Position numbers and translations under genes: made by a program. Shown piece by piece: positions 57,180-64,000 of a stretch of 64,000 bases of DNA. Location of the stretch: contig NZ_CP049838.1 of assembly GCF_013085465.1 (NCBI RefSeq), forward strand, positions 2,666,001 through 2,730,000. The letters run 5' to 3'. This DNA comes from Streptomyces asoensis (lineage in GTDB: Bacteria; Actinomycetota; Actinomycetes; Streptomycetales; Streptomycetaceae). The notes below the pieces were generated by a model. That model saw only the letters and a list, made by a program, of their open reading frames with translations, searched no databases and had not been told where the DNA came from. Position 1 is the first letter of the stretch. Each line of letters opens with the position of its first letter.

Positions 57180-58135
57180 CGGTCACCAAGGACGAGTCCG
57201 GCCGGGAAGGCGCGGACGACGAGGACAACGTAGACAACGCGGACGGCGAGGACGACATGTCCGGGGGCGACAAGGGCGCCCCCGACGACGGCTACGTCCC
57301 CTCACAGCGGCGGCTGGAGCGCGAGCGCTACAAGCGCACGCGTGCCCGCCGCGCCACCGCGATCGCCGCGCTGTCGACCCTGGTCACGGGTGCCGTCCTC
57401 TACCTGGTCGTCGTCGGCGCGCCCGGCTGGCCGCGCACCAAGGAGACCTTCTTCGACGGGCAGTACGCGCGCGAGGCGTTCCCCAAGGTCCTCGAAGGAC
57501 TCTGGCTGAACGTCAGACTGCTGCTGATCTGCGGCGTCGCCGTGCTCGTCCTCGGCATGCTCATCGCCGTGGCCCGCACCCTGCGCGGGCCCGTGTTCTT
57601 CCCGCTGCGGGTGCTGGCGGCGGCGTACACGGACTTCTTCCGCGGGCTGCCGCTGATCATCAACCTGATGATCGTGGTGCTGGGCGTCCCGGCACTGCGG
57701 CTCCAGGGCGTGACCGTCGACCCCGTACTGCTGGGCGGCACGGCACTGACACTGACGTACTCGGCGTACGTCGCCGAGGTGTTCCGCGCGGGCATCGAGT
57801 CCGTGCACCCCTCCCAGCGCGCCGCGGCCCGCTCGCTGGGCCTGAACAACCGGCAGGCGCTGCGTTTCGTGGTGCTCCCCCAGGCCGTGCGCCGCCAGGT
57901 GCCGCCGCTGCTGAACGACCTGGTGTCGCTCCAGAAGGACACCGGTCTCGTCTCGATCGGCGGCGCGATCGACGCCGTCCGCGCGGCGGACATCATCGTG
58001 GGCCGCAGCCTGAACTACACGCCGTACATCGTCGCCGGACTGGTCTTCGTGGCCCTGACCATCCCGATGACCCGCTTCACGGACTGGGTGACGGCCCGGA
58101 TGGACCGTCAGCGGGCCCAGGGAGGAACGACATGA
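57176..58135 (+). CDS. Amino-acid ABC transporter permease with acidic N-terminal extension
   Basis: A 319-residue membrane protein. The first about 40 residues are strongly acidic (GADDEDNVDNADGEDDMS), followed by a basic patch (RRLERERYKRTRARR) and then five or more transmembrane helices. The HisM-type permease signature SAYVAEVFRAGIESVHPSQR and the EAA-loop ARSLGLNNRQALRFVVLPQA contact the ATPase. A single permease may form a homodimer. It overlaps both neighbours (GTGA and ATGA). The acidic leader is unusual for this family. Confidence 0.93.
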   Translation: MTVTKDESGREGADDEDNVDNADGEDDMSGGDKGAPDDGYVPSQRRLERERYKRTRARRATAIAALSTLVTGAVLYLVVVGAPGWPRTKETFFDGQYAREAFPKVLEGLWLNVRLLLICGVAVLVLGMLIAVARTLRGPVFFPLRVLAAAYTDFFRGLPLIINLMIVVLGVPALRLQGVTVDPVLLGGTALTLTYSAYVAEVFRAGIESVHPSQRAAARSLGLNNRQALRFVVLPQAVRRQVPPLLNDLVSLQKDTGLVSIGGAIDAVRAADIIVGRSLNYTPYIVAGLVFVALTIPMTRFTDWVTARMDRQRAQGGTT

Positions 58136-58929
58136 GCGACGATCCGGCGCTGCGGACTCCGGCACCACCGACTCCGGCACCACCGACTCCGGTGCTGCGG
58201 ATGGAGTCCGTCCGCAAGACCTTCGGCGGGTCCGTCGTCCTGCGGGACGTCGACCTGGAGGTCGCCCCGCACACGGTGACGGCGCTGATCGGCGCCTCCG
58301 GCTCCGGCAAGTCCACGCTGCTGCGCTGCGCCAACCTGCTGGAGGACATCGACGACGGCGCGATCTGGCTGGACGACGAGGAGATCACCGATCCGCGCGT
58401 CGACCAGGACGCGGTACGGCGCCGGATCGGCGTGGTCTTCCAGGCGTACAACCTGTTCCCGCACATGACGGTGCTGGAGAACATCACGCTCGCCCCGCGC
58501 CGGGTCCACGGCGTCGCCCGCGCACAGGCCGAGAAACACGCCAGGGAGCTCCTGGAGCGGCTCGGGCTGGCCGGTAAGGCCGGCGAGTATCCCGACCGGC
58601 TCAGCGGCGGCCAGCAGCAGCGTGTCGCGATCGTGCGCGCGCTGGCCGTGCGTCCCCGGCTGCTGCTGCTCGACGAGATCACGGCGGCCCTCGACCCGGA
58701 GCTGGTGGGCGAGGTCCTGAACGTCGTGCGCGATCTGAAGGCCGACGGCATGACCATGGTGCTCGCCACCCATGAGATGGGCTTCGCGCGCGAGGTCGCC
58801 GACCAGGTCTGTTTTCTGGACGGAGGCGTCGTGCTGGAACGGGGCACCGCCGAGCAGCTCTTCGGTGACCCGCAGCAGGAGCGCACACAGCGCTTCCTGC
58901 GGCGGATCGTGGAGGCGGGCCGCCTCTGA
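58132..58929 (+). CDS. Amino-acid ABC transporter ATP-binding protein
   Basis: A 265-residue ATPase of the polar amino acid (GlnQ/HisP) class. Walker [21 protein letters not shown]. Signature: LSGGQQQRVAIVRALAVRPR. Walker B with catalytic Glu: LLLLDEITAALDPELVGEVL. Switch His: LATHEMGFAREVADQVCFLD. The N-terminal 20 residues are a Pro/Thr repeat (PAPPTPAPPTP) from a 15-bp DNA duplication at about 58150-58190. It is the third gene of the lipoprotein-permease-ATPase operon. Confidence 0.95.
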   Translation: MSDDPALRTPAPPTPAPPTPVLRMESVRKTFGGSVVLRDVDLEVAPHTVTALIGASGSGKSTLLRCANLLEDIDDGAIWLDDEEITDPRVDQDAVRRRIGVVFQAYNLFPHMTVLENITLAPRRVHGVARAQAEKHARELLERLGLAGKAGEYPDRLSGGQQQRVAIVRALAVRPRLLLLDEITAALDPELVGEVLNVVRDLKADGMTMVLATHEMGFAREVADQVCFLDGGVVLERGTAEQLFGDPQQERTQRFLRRIVEAGRL

Positions 58930-58966
58930 GGGGCGCGGTAAGGGGCTCCGGCCTGGAGAGCGACGC

Positions 58967-59440
58967 TTACGCGTCCGCCTTGCCCGACCCCGCCAGCGCG
59001 GCGACGCGCTCCACGCCGAACACGTATCCCTGGACCCCGCAGCCCGCGATGACGCCGTCGGCGCGCAGCGAGACGTACGAGTGGTGCCGGAAGGACTCGC
59101 GCTGGTGGATGTTGGAGATGTGGACCTCCAGCACCGGCAGGCCGTCACAGGTGTTGAGGGCGTCCAGGATCGCGACCGACGTGTGCGAGTAGGCGCCCGG
59201 GTTGATCACGATGCCGCAGTGGTTCAGCCGCGCCTCGTGGATCCAGTCGACCAGTTGCCCCTCGTGGTTGGACTGCCGGAAGTCCACGGTGCCGCCGTGC
59301 GCGGCCGCCGCCTTGACGCACAGCGCCTCGACGTCGGCGAGCGTGTCGGAACCGTAGATCTCCGGCTGACGCTGGCCCAGGAGGTTCAGGTTGGGGCCGT
59401 TCAGGATCATGATCGGGGCGTTGGCCAGGCTGCGGGGCAC
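58967..59440 (-). CDS. aroQ: 3-dehydroquinate dehydratase, type II
   Basis: A 157-residue enzyme of the shikimate pathway, forming dodecamers in Streptomyces. Active-site parts: [17 protein letters not shown] with catalytic Arg24 and Tyr29, [31 protein letters not shown] (Asn80), and [19 protein letters not shown] with His107. The flexible loop around Arg24 is normal. It is convergent with the ABC operon and divergent from the S66 peptidase gene. It is a housekeeping copy by context; other aroQ genes may exist elsewhere. Confidence 0.96.
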   Translation of the reverse strand: MPRSLANAPIMILNGPNLNLLGQRQPEIYGSDTLADVEALCVKAAAAHGGTVDFRQSNHEGQLVDWIHEARLNHCGIVINPGAYSHTSVAILDALNTCDGLPVLEVHISNIHQRESFRHHSYVSLRADGVIAGCGVQGYVFGVERVAALAGSGKADA

Positions 59441-59538
59441 GGTTCCTCCGGTCCGTTCGTGGGCGGCCCGTCGGAGGCCGCCGCTCGGACCGGTTTATCA
59501 CGGTGAAACCGCAGGGCAGCAGCCCGTACCCTCCCGGC

Positions 59539-60585
59539 ATGACGACGCCCTCGTATCCCCCGAAGCCCGCGCCCGGCGACCGCATAGCCGTCATCTCGCC
59601 CTCCGCGGGCCTGCCCGGACTCTTCCCGCGCCCCTACGAACTGGGCCTGGAGCGGCTGCGCGAGGAGTTCGGTCTGGAGCCCGTCGAGTACCCGACGACA
59701 CGCAGGATGGGGGCGACGCCGCAGGAGCGCGCCGACGACATCCACGCCGCGTTCGCCGACCCGGGCGTACGGGCGGTCATCGCGTCGATCGGCGGCGAGG
59801 ACCAGATCACCGTACTGCCGCTGCTGGACCGGGAGTTGCTGCGCGCCGACCCGAAGCCGTTCTTCGGGTGGAGCGACAACACCAACCTGCTGGCGTTCCT
59901 GTACAACTCCGGTGTCGTCGGCTACCACGGCGCGAGCGTGATGTGCGAACTGGGACGCCCCGGAGCCATGCACCCGCTGACCGCCGACTCGCTGCGCGCC
60001 GCGCTGTTCACCTCGGGCCCCTACGAGCTGCGGCCCGCCGAGCGGTGGAACGACGTCAGCGGCGACTGGGCCGACCCGGCGACCTTCGCGGCGGAGCCCG
60101 GCAGCCGGCCCGGCGCCGGCTGGAGCTGGGTCAACGCCGACCGCGTGGTGGAGGGCCGCAGTTGGGGCGGCAACCTGGAGATCCTCTCCTGGCTGCTGAT
60201 GGCCGACCGCGAGATCGCCCGCGACCCTGCGGCGTACGACGGCGGGGTGCTGCTCCTGGAGACGTCGGAGGAACTGCCGAGCGCCACGGAGGTCTTCCGG
60301 ATCCTGCGCAACATGGGCGAGCGCGGTCTGCTGCGGCGCTTCCCCGCACTGCTGATGGCCCGGGCCAAGAGCTGGTCCTTCGAGCGCCCCAACGGCCCGG
60401 AGGAGGCCGCCCGTTACGCGGCCGAGCAGCGCGCGGCGGTGGAGCGCGCACTGCGGGCGTACGCGCCCGACACCCTGGCCGTCTTCGACGTGGACTTCGG
60501 CCACACCGACCCGCAACTCGTCGTCCCCTACGGCGGCACGATCCGCGTCGACGGTCCCGCACGGCGTATCACCGTGACCTACTGA
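59539..60585 (+). CDS. S66-family LD-carboxypeptidase-like protein
   Basis: This is a 348-residue serine peptidase. The N-terminal domain (GDRIAVISPSAGLPGLFPRP, about 12-31) and the nucleophile motif FFGWSDNTNLLAFLYN match the S66/MccF-LdcA group; Ser in GWSDNT is the nucleophile, and the catalytic Glu and His are in LLLETSEELPS and DFGHTDPQLV. Members recycle muropeptides or cleave microcin C-like antibiotics. The C-terminal YGGTIRVDG is standard. A leaderless promoter is likely: TGAAAC (59504-59509), 17 bases, TACCCT (59527-59532), ATG six bases later. Confidence 0.88.
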   Translation: MTTPSYPPKPAPGDRIAVISPSAGLPGLFPRPYELGLERLREEFGLEPVEYPTTRRMGATPQERADDIHAAFADPGVRAVIASIGGEDQITVLPLLDRELLRADPKPFFGWSDNTNLLAFLYNSGVVGYHGASVMCELGRPGAMHPLTADSLRAALFTSGPYELRPAERWNDVSGDWADPATFAAEPGSRPGAGWSWVNADRVVEGRSWGGNLEILSWLLMADREIARDPAAYDGGVLLLETSEELPSATEVFRILRNMGERGLLRRFPALLMARAKSWSFERPNGPEEAARYAAEQRAAVERALRAYAPDTLAVFDVDFGHTDPQLVVPYGGTIRVDGPARRITVTY

Positions 60586-60656
60586 GCCCCCCTCGCGGCG
60601 GTCCGCGCCCCCGCACGCCCCCGTAACCCGCCATCACTGTGGGTAGTTGACGCGGC

Positions 60657-61961
60657 ATGCACGACGTACACACCGTGAAGGCGCCCTCCATGCCGCGGCT
60701 CGCAGCCGCCTCGCTCGCCGGGACGGCCATCGAGTTCTACGACTTCTTCGTCTACGGGACCGCGGCCGCGCTGGTTCTGGGGCCGCTGTTCTTCCCGACG
60801 TTCTCGCCGCTGGCCGGGACACTGGCCGCGTTCGCGACGTTCGGCGTGGGGTTCGTGGCGCGGCCGCTGGGCTCGGTGCTGTTCGGGCACATCGGGGACC
60901 GGCGCGGGCGCCGGCCGGTCCTGGTCGTCTCCCTGCTGCTGACCGGTGCCTCGACGGTCGCGGTCGGCTGCGTGCCGACGTACGACACGATCGGGGTGGC
61001 CGCTCCCCTGCTGCTGCTCGTCCTGCGTTTCCTCCAGGGGCTGGGGCTCGGCGGGGAATGGGGCGGCGCGGTGCTGCTGACCGCGGAACACGCGCCCGCC
61101 GAGCGGCGCGGGCTGTGGTCGAGCTTCCCGCAGGTCGGGCCCGCGGTGGGCTTCGTGCTCGCCAACGGGGTGGTGCTGGTCCTGTCGGTGACGCTGACGG
61201 AGGCGCAGTTCGCGCAGTGGGGGTGGCGGGTGCCCTTCTGGGCGGCCGGGGCGCTGGCCGTGCTCGGGCTGTGGCTCCGGTCGTCGCTGCCCGAGAGCCC
61301 CCGGTTCCTGGAGATCGACGACCACGCGCGTGTGCCGCTCGCCGAGGTCGTACGCGACCACTGGCGGCTCGTCCTGCTGACCGCCGGCGCGCTCGCCGCC
61401 GGGTACGCGATCTTCTACGCCGTGACGACCTGGTCCCTTGCGTACGCGACGGAACGGCTCGGGGTCAGCCGTACGGTCATGCTGGTCTGCATCATGGCCG
61501 CCGTGGTGGTGAAGGGTTCGCTGACTCCCGTGATGGCGATGCTCGGCGACCGCTTCGGCCGCCGACCGTTGTGCCTCGTGGGCTGCGCGGCGGCCGCACT
61601 GTGGATGTTCCCGCTGGTCGCGCTGCTCTCGACAGGCGAGCCGCTGCCGATGTTCCTCGGCTTTCTGGGGGCACTGCTCGCCTTCGTCACGATGTTCGCG
61701 GTGATCTCGGCGTATCTGCCGGAGCTCTACGCGCCGCGTGTGCGCTGTACCGGTGCGGCGGTCGGCTACAACCTGGGCGGAGTCCTCGGGGGCGCGCTCA
61801 CGCCGATCGTGGCGACCGCCCTCGCCGAGCGCTCGGGGCGTGTCCCGTGGGGTGTGGGCGCCTATCTGACCGGGATCGCGCTGCTCAGCCTGGGCTGCTT
61901 CGCGCTGCTGCCGGAGACCCGGCCGGTACGGGTGGCCGCCGTGCGGCCGGCTACGGATTGA
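60657..61961 (+). CDS. MFS transporter, metabolite:H+ symporter (MHS) type
   Basis: A 434-residue twelve-helix transporter. The MHS subfamily start GTAIEFYDFFVYGTAAALVL, loop 2-3 FGHIGDRRGRRPVLVVSLLL and FLQGLGLGGEWGGAVLLTAE are diagnostic. The second half repeats the RGR loop as LGDRFGRRPLCLVG. Substrates of the group are organic acids or compatible solutes such as proline and betaine; this one is not known. TAGTTG ends seven bases before the ATG, so the mRNA may be leaderless. The 3' end overlaps the convergent antiporter gene by 11 bases. Confidence 0.93.
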   Translation: MHDVHTVKAPSMPRLAAASLAGTAIEFYDFFVYGTAAALVLGPLFFPTFSPLAGTLAAFATFGVGFVARPLGSVLFGHIGDRRGRRPVLVVSLLLTGASTVAVGCVPTYDTIGVAAPLLLLVLRFLQGLGLGGEWGGAVLLTAEHAPAERRGLWSSFPQVGPAVGFVLANGVVLVLSVTLTEAQFAQWGWRVPFWAAGALAVLGLWLRSSLPESPRFLEIDDHARVPLAEVVRDHWRLVLLTAGALAAGYAIFYAVTTWSLAYATERLGVSRTVMLVCIMAAVVVKGSLTPVMAMLGDRFGRRPLCLVGCAAAALWMFPLVALLSTGEPLPMFLGFLGALLAFVTMFAVISAYLPELYAPRVRCTGAAVGYNLGGVLGGALTPIVATALAERSGRVPWGVGAYLTGIALLSLGCFALLPETRPVRVAAVRPATD

Positions 61962-63051
61962 TCGCCAGCTCCAGGTAGGCCGCGAACAGCACGAGGTGGA
62001 CGCCGCCCTGCAACGGCGTGGCCCGTCCCGGGACCACCGTCAGCGAGCTGACCACGACGGTCAGCGCGAGCAGCACCATATGGGTGGGGCCGAGGCCGAG
62101 GACGAGCGGCCCGGAGAGCCAGATGGAGGCCAGGGCGACCGCGGGGATGGTGAGACCGATGCTGGCCATCGCGGAGCCGAGCGCGAGGTTGAGGCTGGTC
62201 TGCACCCGGTCGCGGCGGGCGGAGCGCAGCGCGGCGATCGTCTCGGGGAGCAGCACGAGCAGCGCGATGATCACACCGACCACCGCCTGGGGCAGTCCGG
62301 CGGCCTCCACTCCGGACTCGATCGTGGGCGAGACGCCCTTGGCGAGGCCCACCACACCGATCAGGGCCAGGCCGAGCAGCCCGAGGCTGATCCAGGCGGT
62401 CCGGGACGTGGGGGCGCCGGCGTGGTCGTCTGCGGTGATCACGTCTCCCTGCCGGGTGACCGGCAGGAAGTAGTCGCGGTGCCGGATGGTCTGGGTCGCC
62501 ACGAACAGGCCGTACAGAATCAGTGAGGACAGTGCGGCGAAGGTGAGCTGGACGGAGGAGAACTCCGGGCCCGGTTTGCTGGTGGTGAAGGTCGGCAGGA
62601 CCAGACTGAGCGTGGCCAGGGTCGCGACGGTCGCCAGTGCCGCGCCGGTGCCCTCCGGGTTGAAGATCGCCGTGCCGTGGCGCAGCGAGGCGACCAGGAG
62701 GCACAGGCCGACGATGCCGTTGCAGGTGATCATCACGGCCGCGAAGACCGTGTCCCTGGCCAGGGTCGAGCTCTTGTCCCCGCCGTCCGCCATCAGCGTG
62801 ACGATCAGGGCGACCTCGATGATCGTCACGGCGACCGCGAGGACGAGGGATCCGAAGGGTTCACCGACCCGGTGGGCGACGACCTCCGCGTGGTGCACGG
62901 CGGCCAGGACCGCTCCGGCGAGGACCAGCGTCACCACGGCGACGACCGCGCCGGGCAGGTCGCGTCCCCAGGTCAGGGCCAGCAGGACGACCGCGAGCGC
63001 CGGCACGAGCGCTGTCCACCGGGTCGTGACCGACCTGAGCCGAGCGATCAT
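61951..63051 (-). CDS. ChaA-type Ca2+(Na+)/H+ antiporter
   Basis: A 366-residue cation/proton antiporter of the CaCA superfamily, the length of E. coli ChaA. The first repeat has GEPFGSLVLAVAVTIIEVAL then IVTLMADGGDK and VMITCNGIVGLCLL; the second has IALLVLLPETIAALRSARRD followed by VQTSLNLALGSAMASIGLTI. The paired acidic Glu residues in these repeats bind Ca2+. It extrudes calcium or sodium at alkaline pH. ATG at 63051 is used; the longer frame is unsupported. It lies downstream of terC on the same strand, with a hairpin between. Confidence 0.93.
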   Translation of the reverse strand: MIARLRSVTTRWTALVPALAVVLLALTWGRDLPGAVVAVVTLVLAGAVLAAVHHAEVVAHRVGEPFGSLVLAVAVTIIEVALIVTLMADGGDKSSTLARDTVFAAVMITCNGIVGLCLLVASLRHGTAIFNPEGTGAALATVATLATLSLVLPTFTTSKPGPEFSSVQLTFAALSSLILYGLFVATQTIRHRDYFLPVTRQGDVITADDHAGAPTSRTAWISLGLLGLALIGVVGLAKGVSPTIESGVEAAGLPQAVVGVIIALLVLLPETIAALRSARRDRVQTSLNLALGSAMASIGLTIPAVALASIWLSGPLVLGLGPTHMVLLALTVVVSSLTVVPGRATPLQGGVHLVLFAAYLELAINP

Positions 63052-63148
63052 GCAGCGATCGTCGCAGAGCCGTAGGGGCTCCGCATTCCGGCCCGTCCGG
63101 CCCGGAACACGCGCCCCTGGGTGGAAACGCGCAGCTCCCGACGAAGCA

Positions 63149-63189
63149 CCGGGAGCGGTGCTCGGCAATTCACCGCGCACCGCTCCCGG
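63149..63189. terminator. Hairpin after terC
   Basis: A 13-bp perfect stem (63149-63161 with 63177-63189) with a 15-base loop follows the terC stop on the minus strand. Confidence 0.6.
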
Positions 63190-63216
63190 GGGTGGTTGTT
63201 CCTACGTCCTCCGTGG

Positions 63217-64000
63217 TCAGGCCTCGATGCTGTCCTTCGGAGCGCCTTCGCTCTCCGTCCGCGCCGCCTCGGCCGCCGCCTGCTTCCTCGAAGCCCGCAG
63301 GCTGGTGATCGTGGTGACGATCAGGACGGAGCAGATGACGCCGAGCGAGACCGGGATGCTGATCTCGGGGACGTGGACCCCGGACTCGTGCAGGGCGTGC
63401 AGCACCAGCTTCACGCCGATGAAGCCGAGGATGACCGACAGGCCGTAGCTGAGGTGGACCAGCTTCCTCAGCAGGCCACCGATGAGGAAGTAGAGCTGTC
63501 GCAGCCCCATCAGGGCGAACGCGTTGGCGGTGAAGACGATGTACGGATCCTGCGTCAGGCCGAAGATCGCGGGGATCGAGTCGAGCGCGAAGAGCACGTC
63601 GGTGGTGCCGATCGCGAGCATCACGACCAGCATCGGGGTCATGACCCGCTTGCCGTTCTGCTCGATCCACAGCTTCGTGCCGTGATAGCGGTCGGCGACG
63701 CCGAACCGCTTCTCCACGGCCTTGAGCAGCTTGTTCTCCTCGAACTCCTCGTCCTCCTCGTCGGCACGGGCCTCCTGGATGAGCTTCCAGGCGGTCCAGA
63801 TCAGGAAGGCGCCGAAGAGGTAGAACACCCACGCGAAGCTGGCGAGGATCGCGGCGCCCGCGGCGATGAAGATCGCCCGCAGGACCAGGGCTATGAGGAC
63901 ACCGACGAGCAGGACCCGCTGCTGGTACTGCGACGGGACCGAGAACTTCGCCATGATCAGGACGAAGACGAAGAGGTTGTCGACACTGAGCGACTTCTCG
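63217..64000 (-). CDS. TerC/Alx-family integral membrane protein, 5' end beyond the window
   Basis: The visible 260 residues are the C-terminal part of a TerC-family protein; the open frame continues through the window edge with EKSLSVDNLFVFVLIMAKF, the family signature, upstream of an internal Met at 63954 that should not be taken as the start. Membrane segments include LLVGVLIALVLRAIFIAAGA, MLVVMLAIGTTDVLFALDSI (with the conserved Asp pair) and FALMGLRQLYFLIGGLLRKL. TerC proteins are linked to tellurite resistance and to Mn2+ export that protects secreted metalloproteins. A Lys/Glu loop (EEDEEFEENKLLKAVEKRF) lies between helices. Confidence 0.92.
   Translation of the reverse strand, partial: EKSLSVDNLFVFVLIMAKFSVPSQYQQRVLLVGVLIALVLRAIFIAAGAAILASFAWVFYLFGAFLIWTAWKLIQEARADEEDEEFEENKLLKAVEKRFGVADRYHGTKLWIEQNGKRVMTPMLVVMLAIGTTDVLFALDSIPAIFGLTQDPYIVFTANAFALMGLRQLYFLIGGLLRKLVHLSYGLSVILGFIGVKLVLHALHESGVHVPEISIPVSLGVICSVLIVTTITSLRASRKQAAAEAARTESEGAPKDSIEA

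Overview
The window is chromosomal DNA from a high-GC actinomycete, almost certainly Streptomyces. The evidence is the very strong third-position GC bias, the GTG and possibly leaderless starts, whiA, opcA, a SufR-controlled suf operon, an RbpA-family protein, a mycothiol-dependent-enzyme family member, and a gene order (suf, ctaA/ctaB, tkt-tal-zwf-opcA-pgl, pgi, secG-tpiA-pgk-gap, whiA-yvcK-rapZ-uvrC, uvrA) typical of the conserved Streptomyces core.

Region 1 (about 1-6300) is accessory and partly decayed. It holds a small secreted Cys-rich protein, the C-terminal remnant of an ISAs1-type transposase, a two-helix membrane protein, a SUKH-family gene interrupted by one in-frame TGA, and a GIY-YIG nuclease-domain protein. 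A similar motif series ending in CAGCTTCCCAAGCT occurs twice and suggests old integration scars. The most interesting locus is a translationally coupled pair at 4420-5918. The first gene is a small helical protein ending in a glycine-rich motif; the second is an NB-ARC STAND NTPase that begins with nearly the same motif and lacks its C-terminal sensor repeats. This is the layout of bacterial NLR/amyloid-signalling (BASS or RHIM-like) systems.

Region 2 (6300-25000) contains dapD, an HxlR-peroxiredoxin fusion regulator, an SMR efflux pump with its TetR regulator and repeated operators, and a membrane-anchored AbfB-domain protein. The complete suf operon follows (sufR-B-D-Rieske-C-S-U-T on the minus strand), with a SufR-type box over its start and a DtxR/IdeR-like iron box upstream. 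Then come an AAC(3)-family acetyltransferase, an ABC-2 exporter whose two genes were separated by a repeat insertion, and heme A synthesis (ctaA, ctaB).

Region 3 (24900-38800) is central carbon metabolism. The plus-strand operon tkt-tal-zwf-opcA-pgl covers the pentose phosphate pathway, with zwf apparently starting at CTG. The minus strand carries pgi, an RbpA-family gene, secG, tpiA, pgk and gap, with terminators marking the units.

Region 4 (39000-55000) has a large secreted M14 carboxypeptidase, the minus-strand series uvrC-rapZ-yvcK-whiA with two exact DnaA boxes upstream, a PfkB sugar kinase, an MmyB-type regulator, a YceI protein, and uvrA with a long Lys/Ala tail.

Region 5 (54600-64000) carries a mycothiol-dependent-enzyme family protein, an MBL-fold hydrolase, an amino-acid ABC transporter, aroQ, an S66 carboxypeptidase, an MHS-type MFS transporter, a ChaA-type cation/proton antiporter, and the 3' part of a TerC-family gene cut by the window edge. 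No tRNA, rRNA or CRISPR array was seen.
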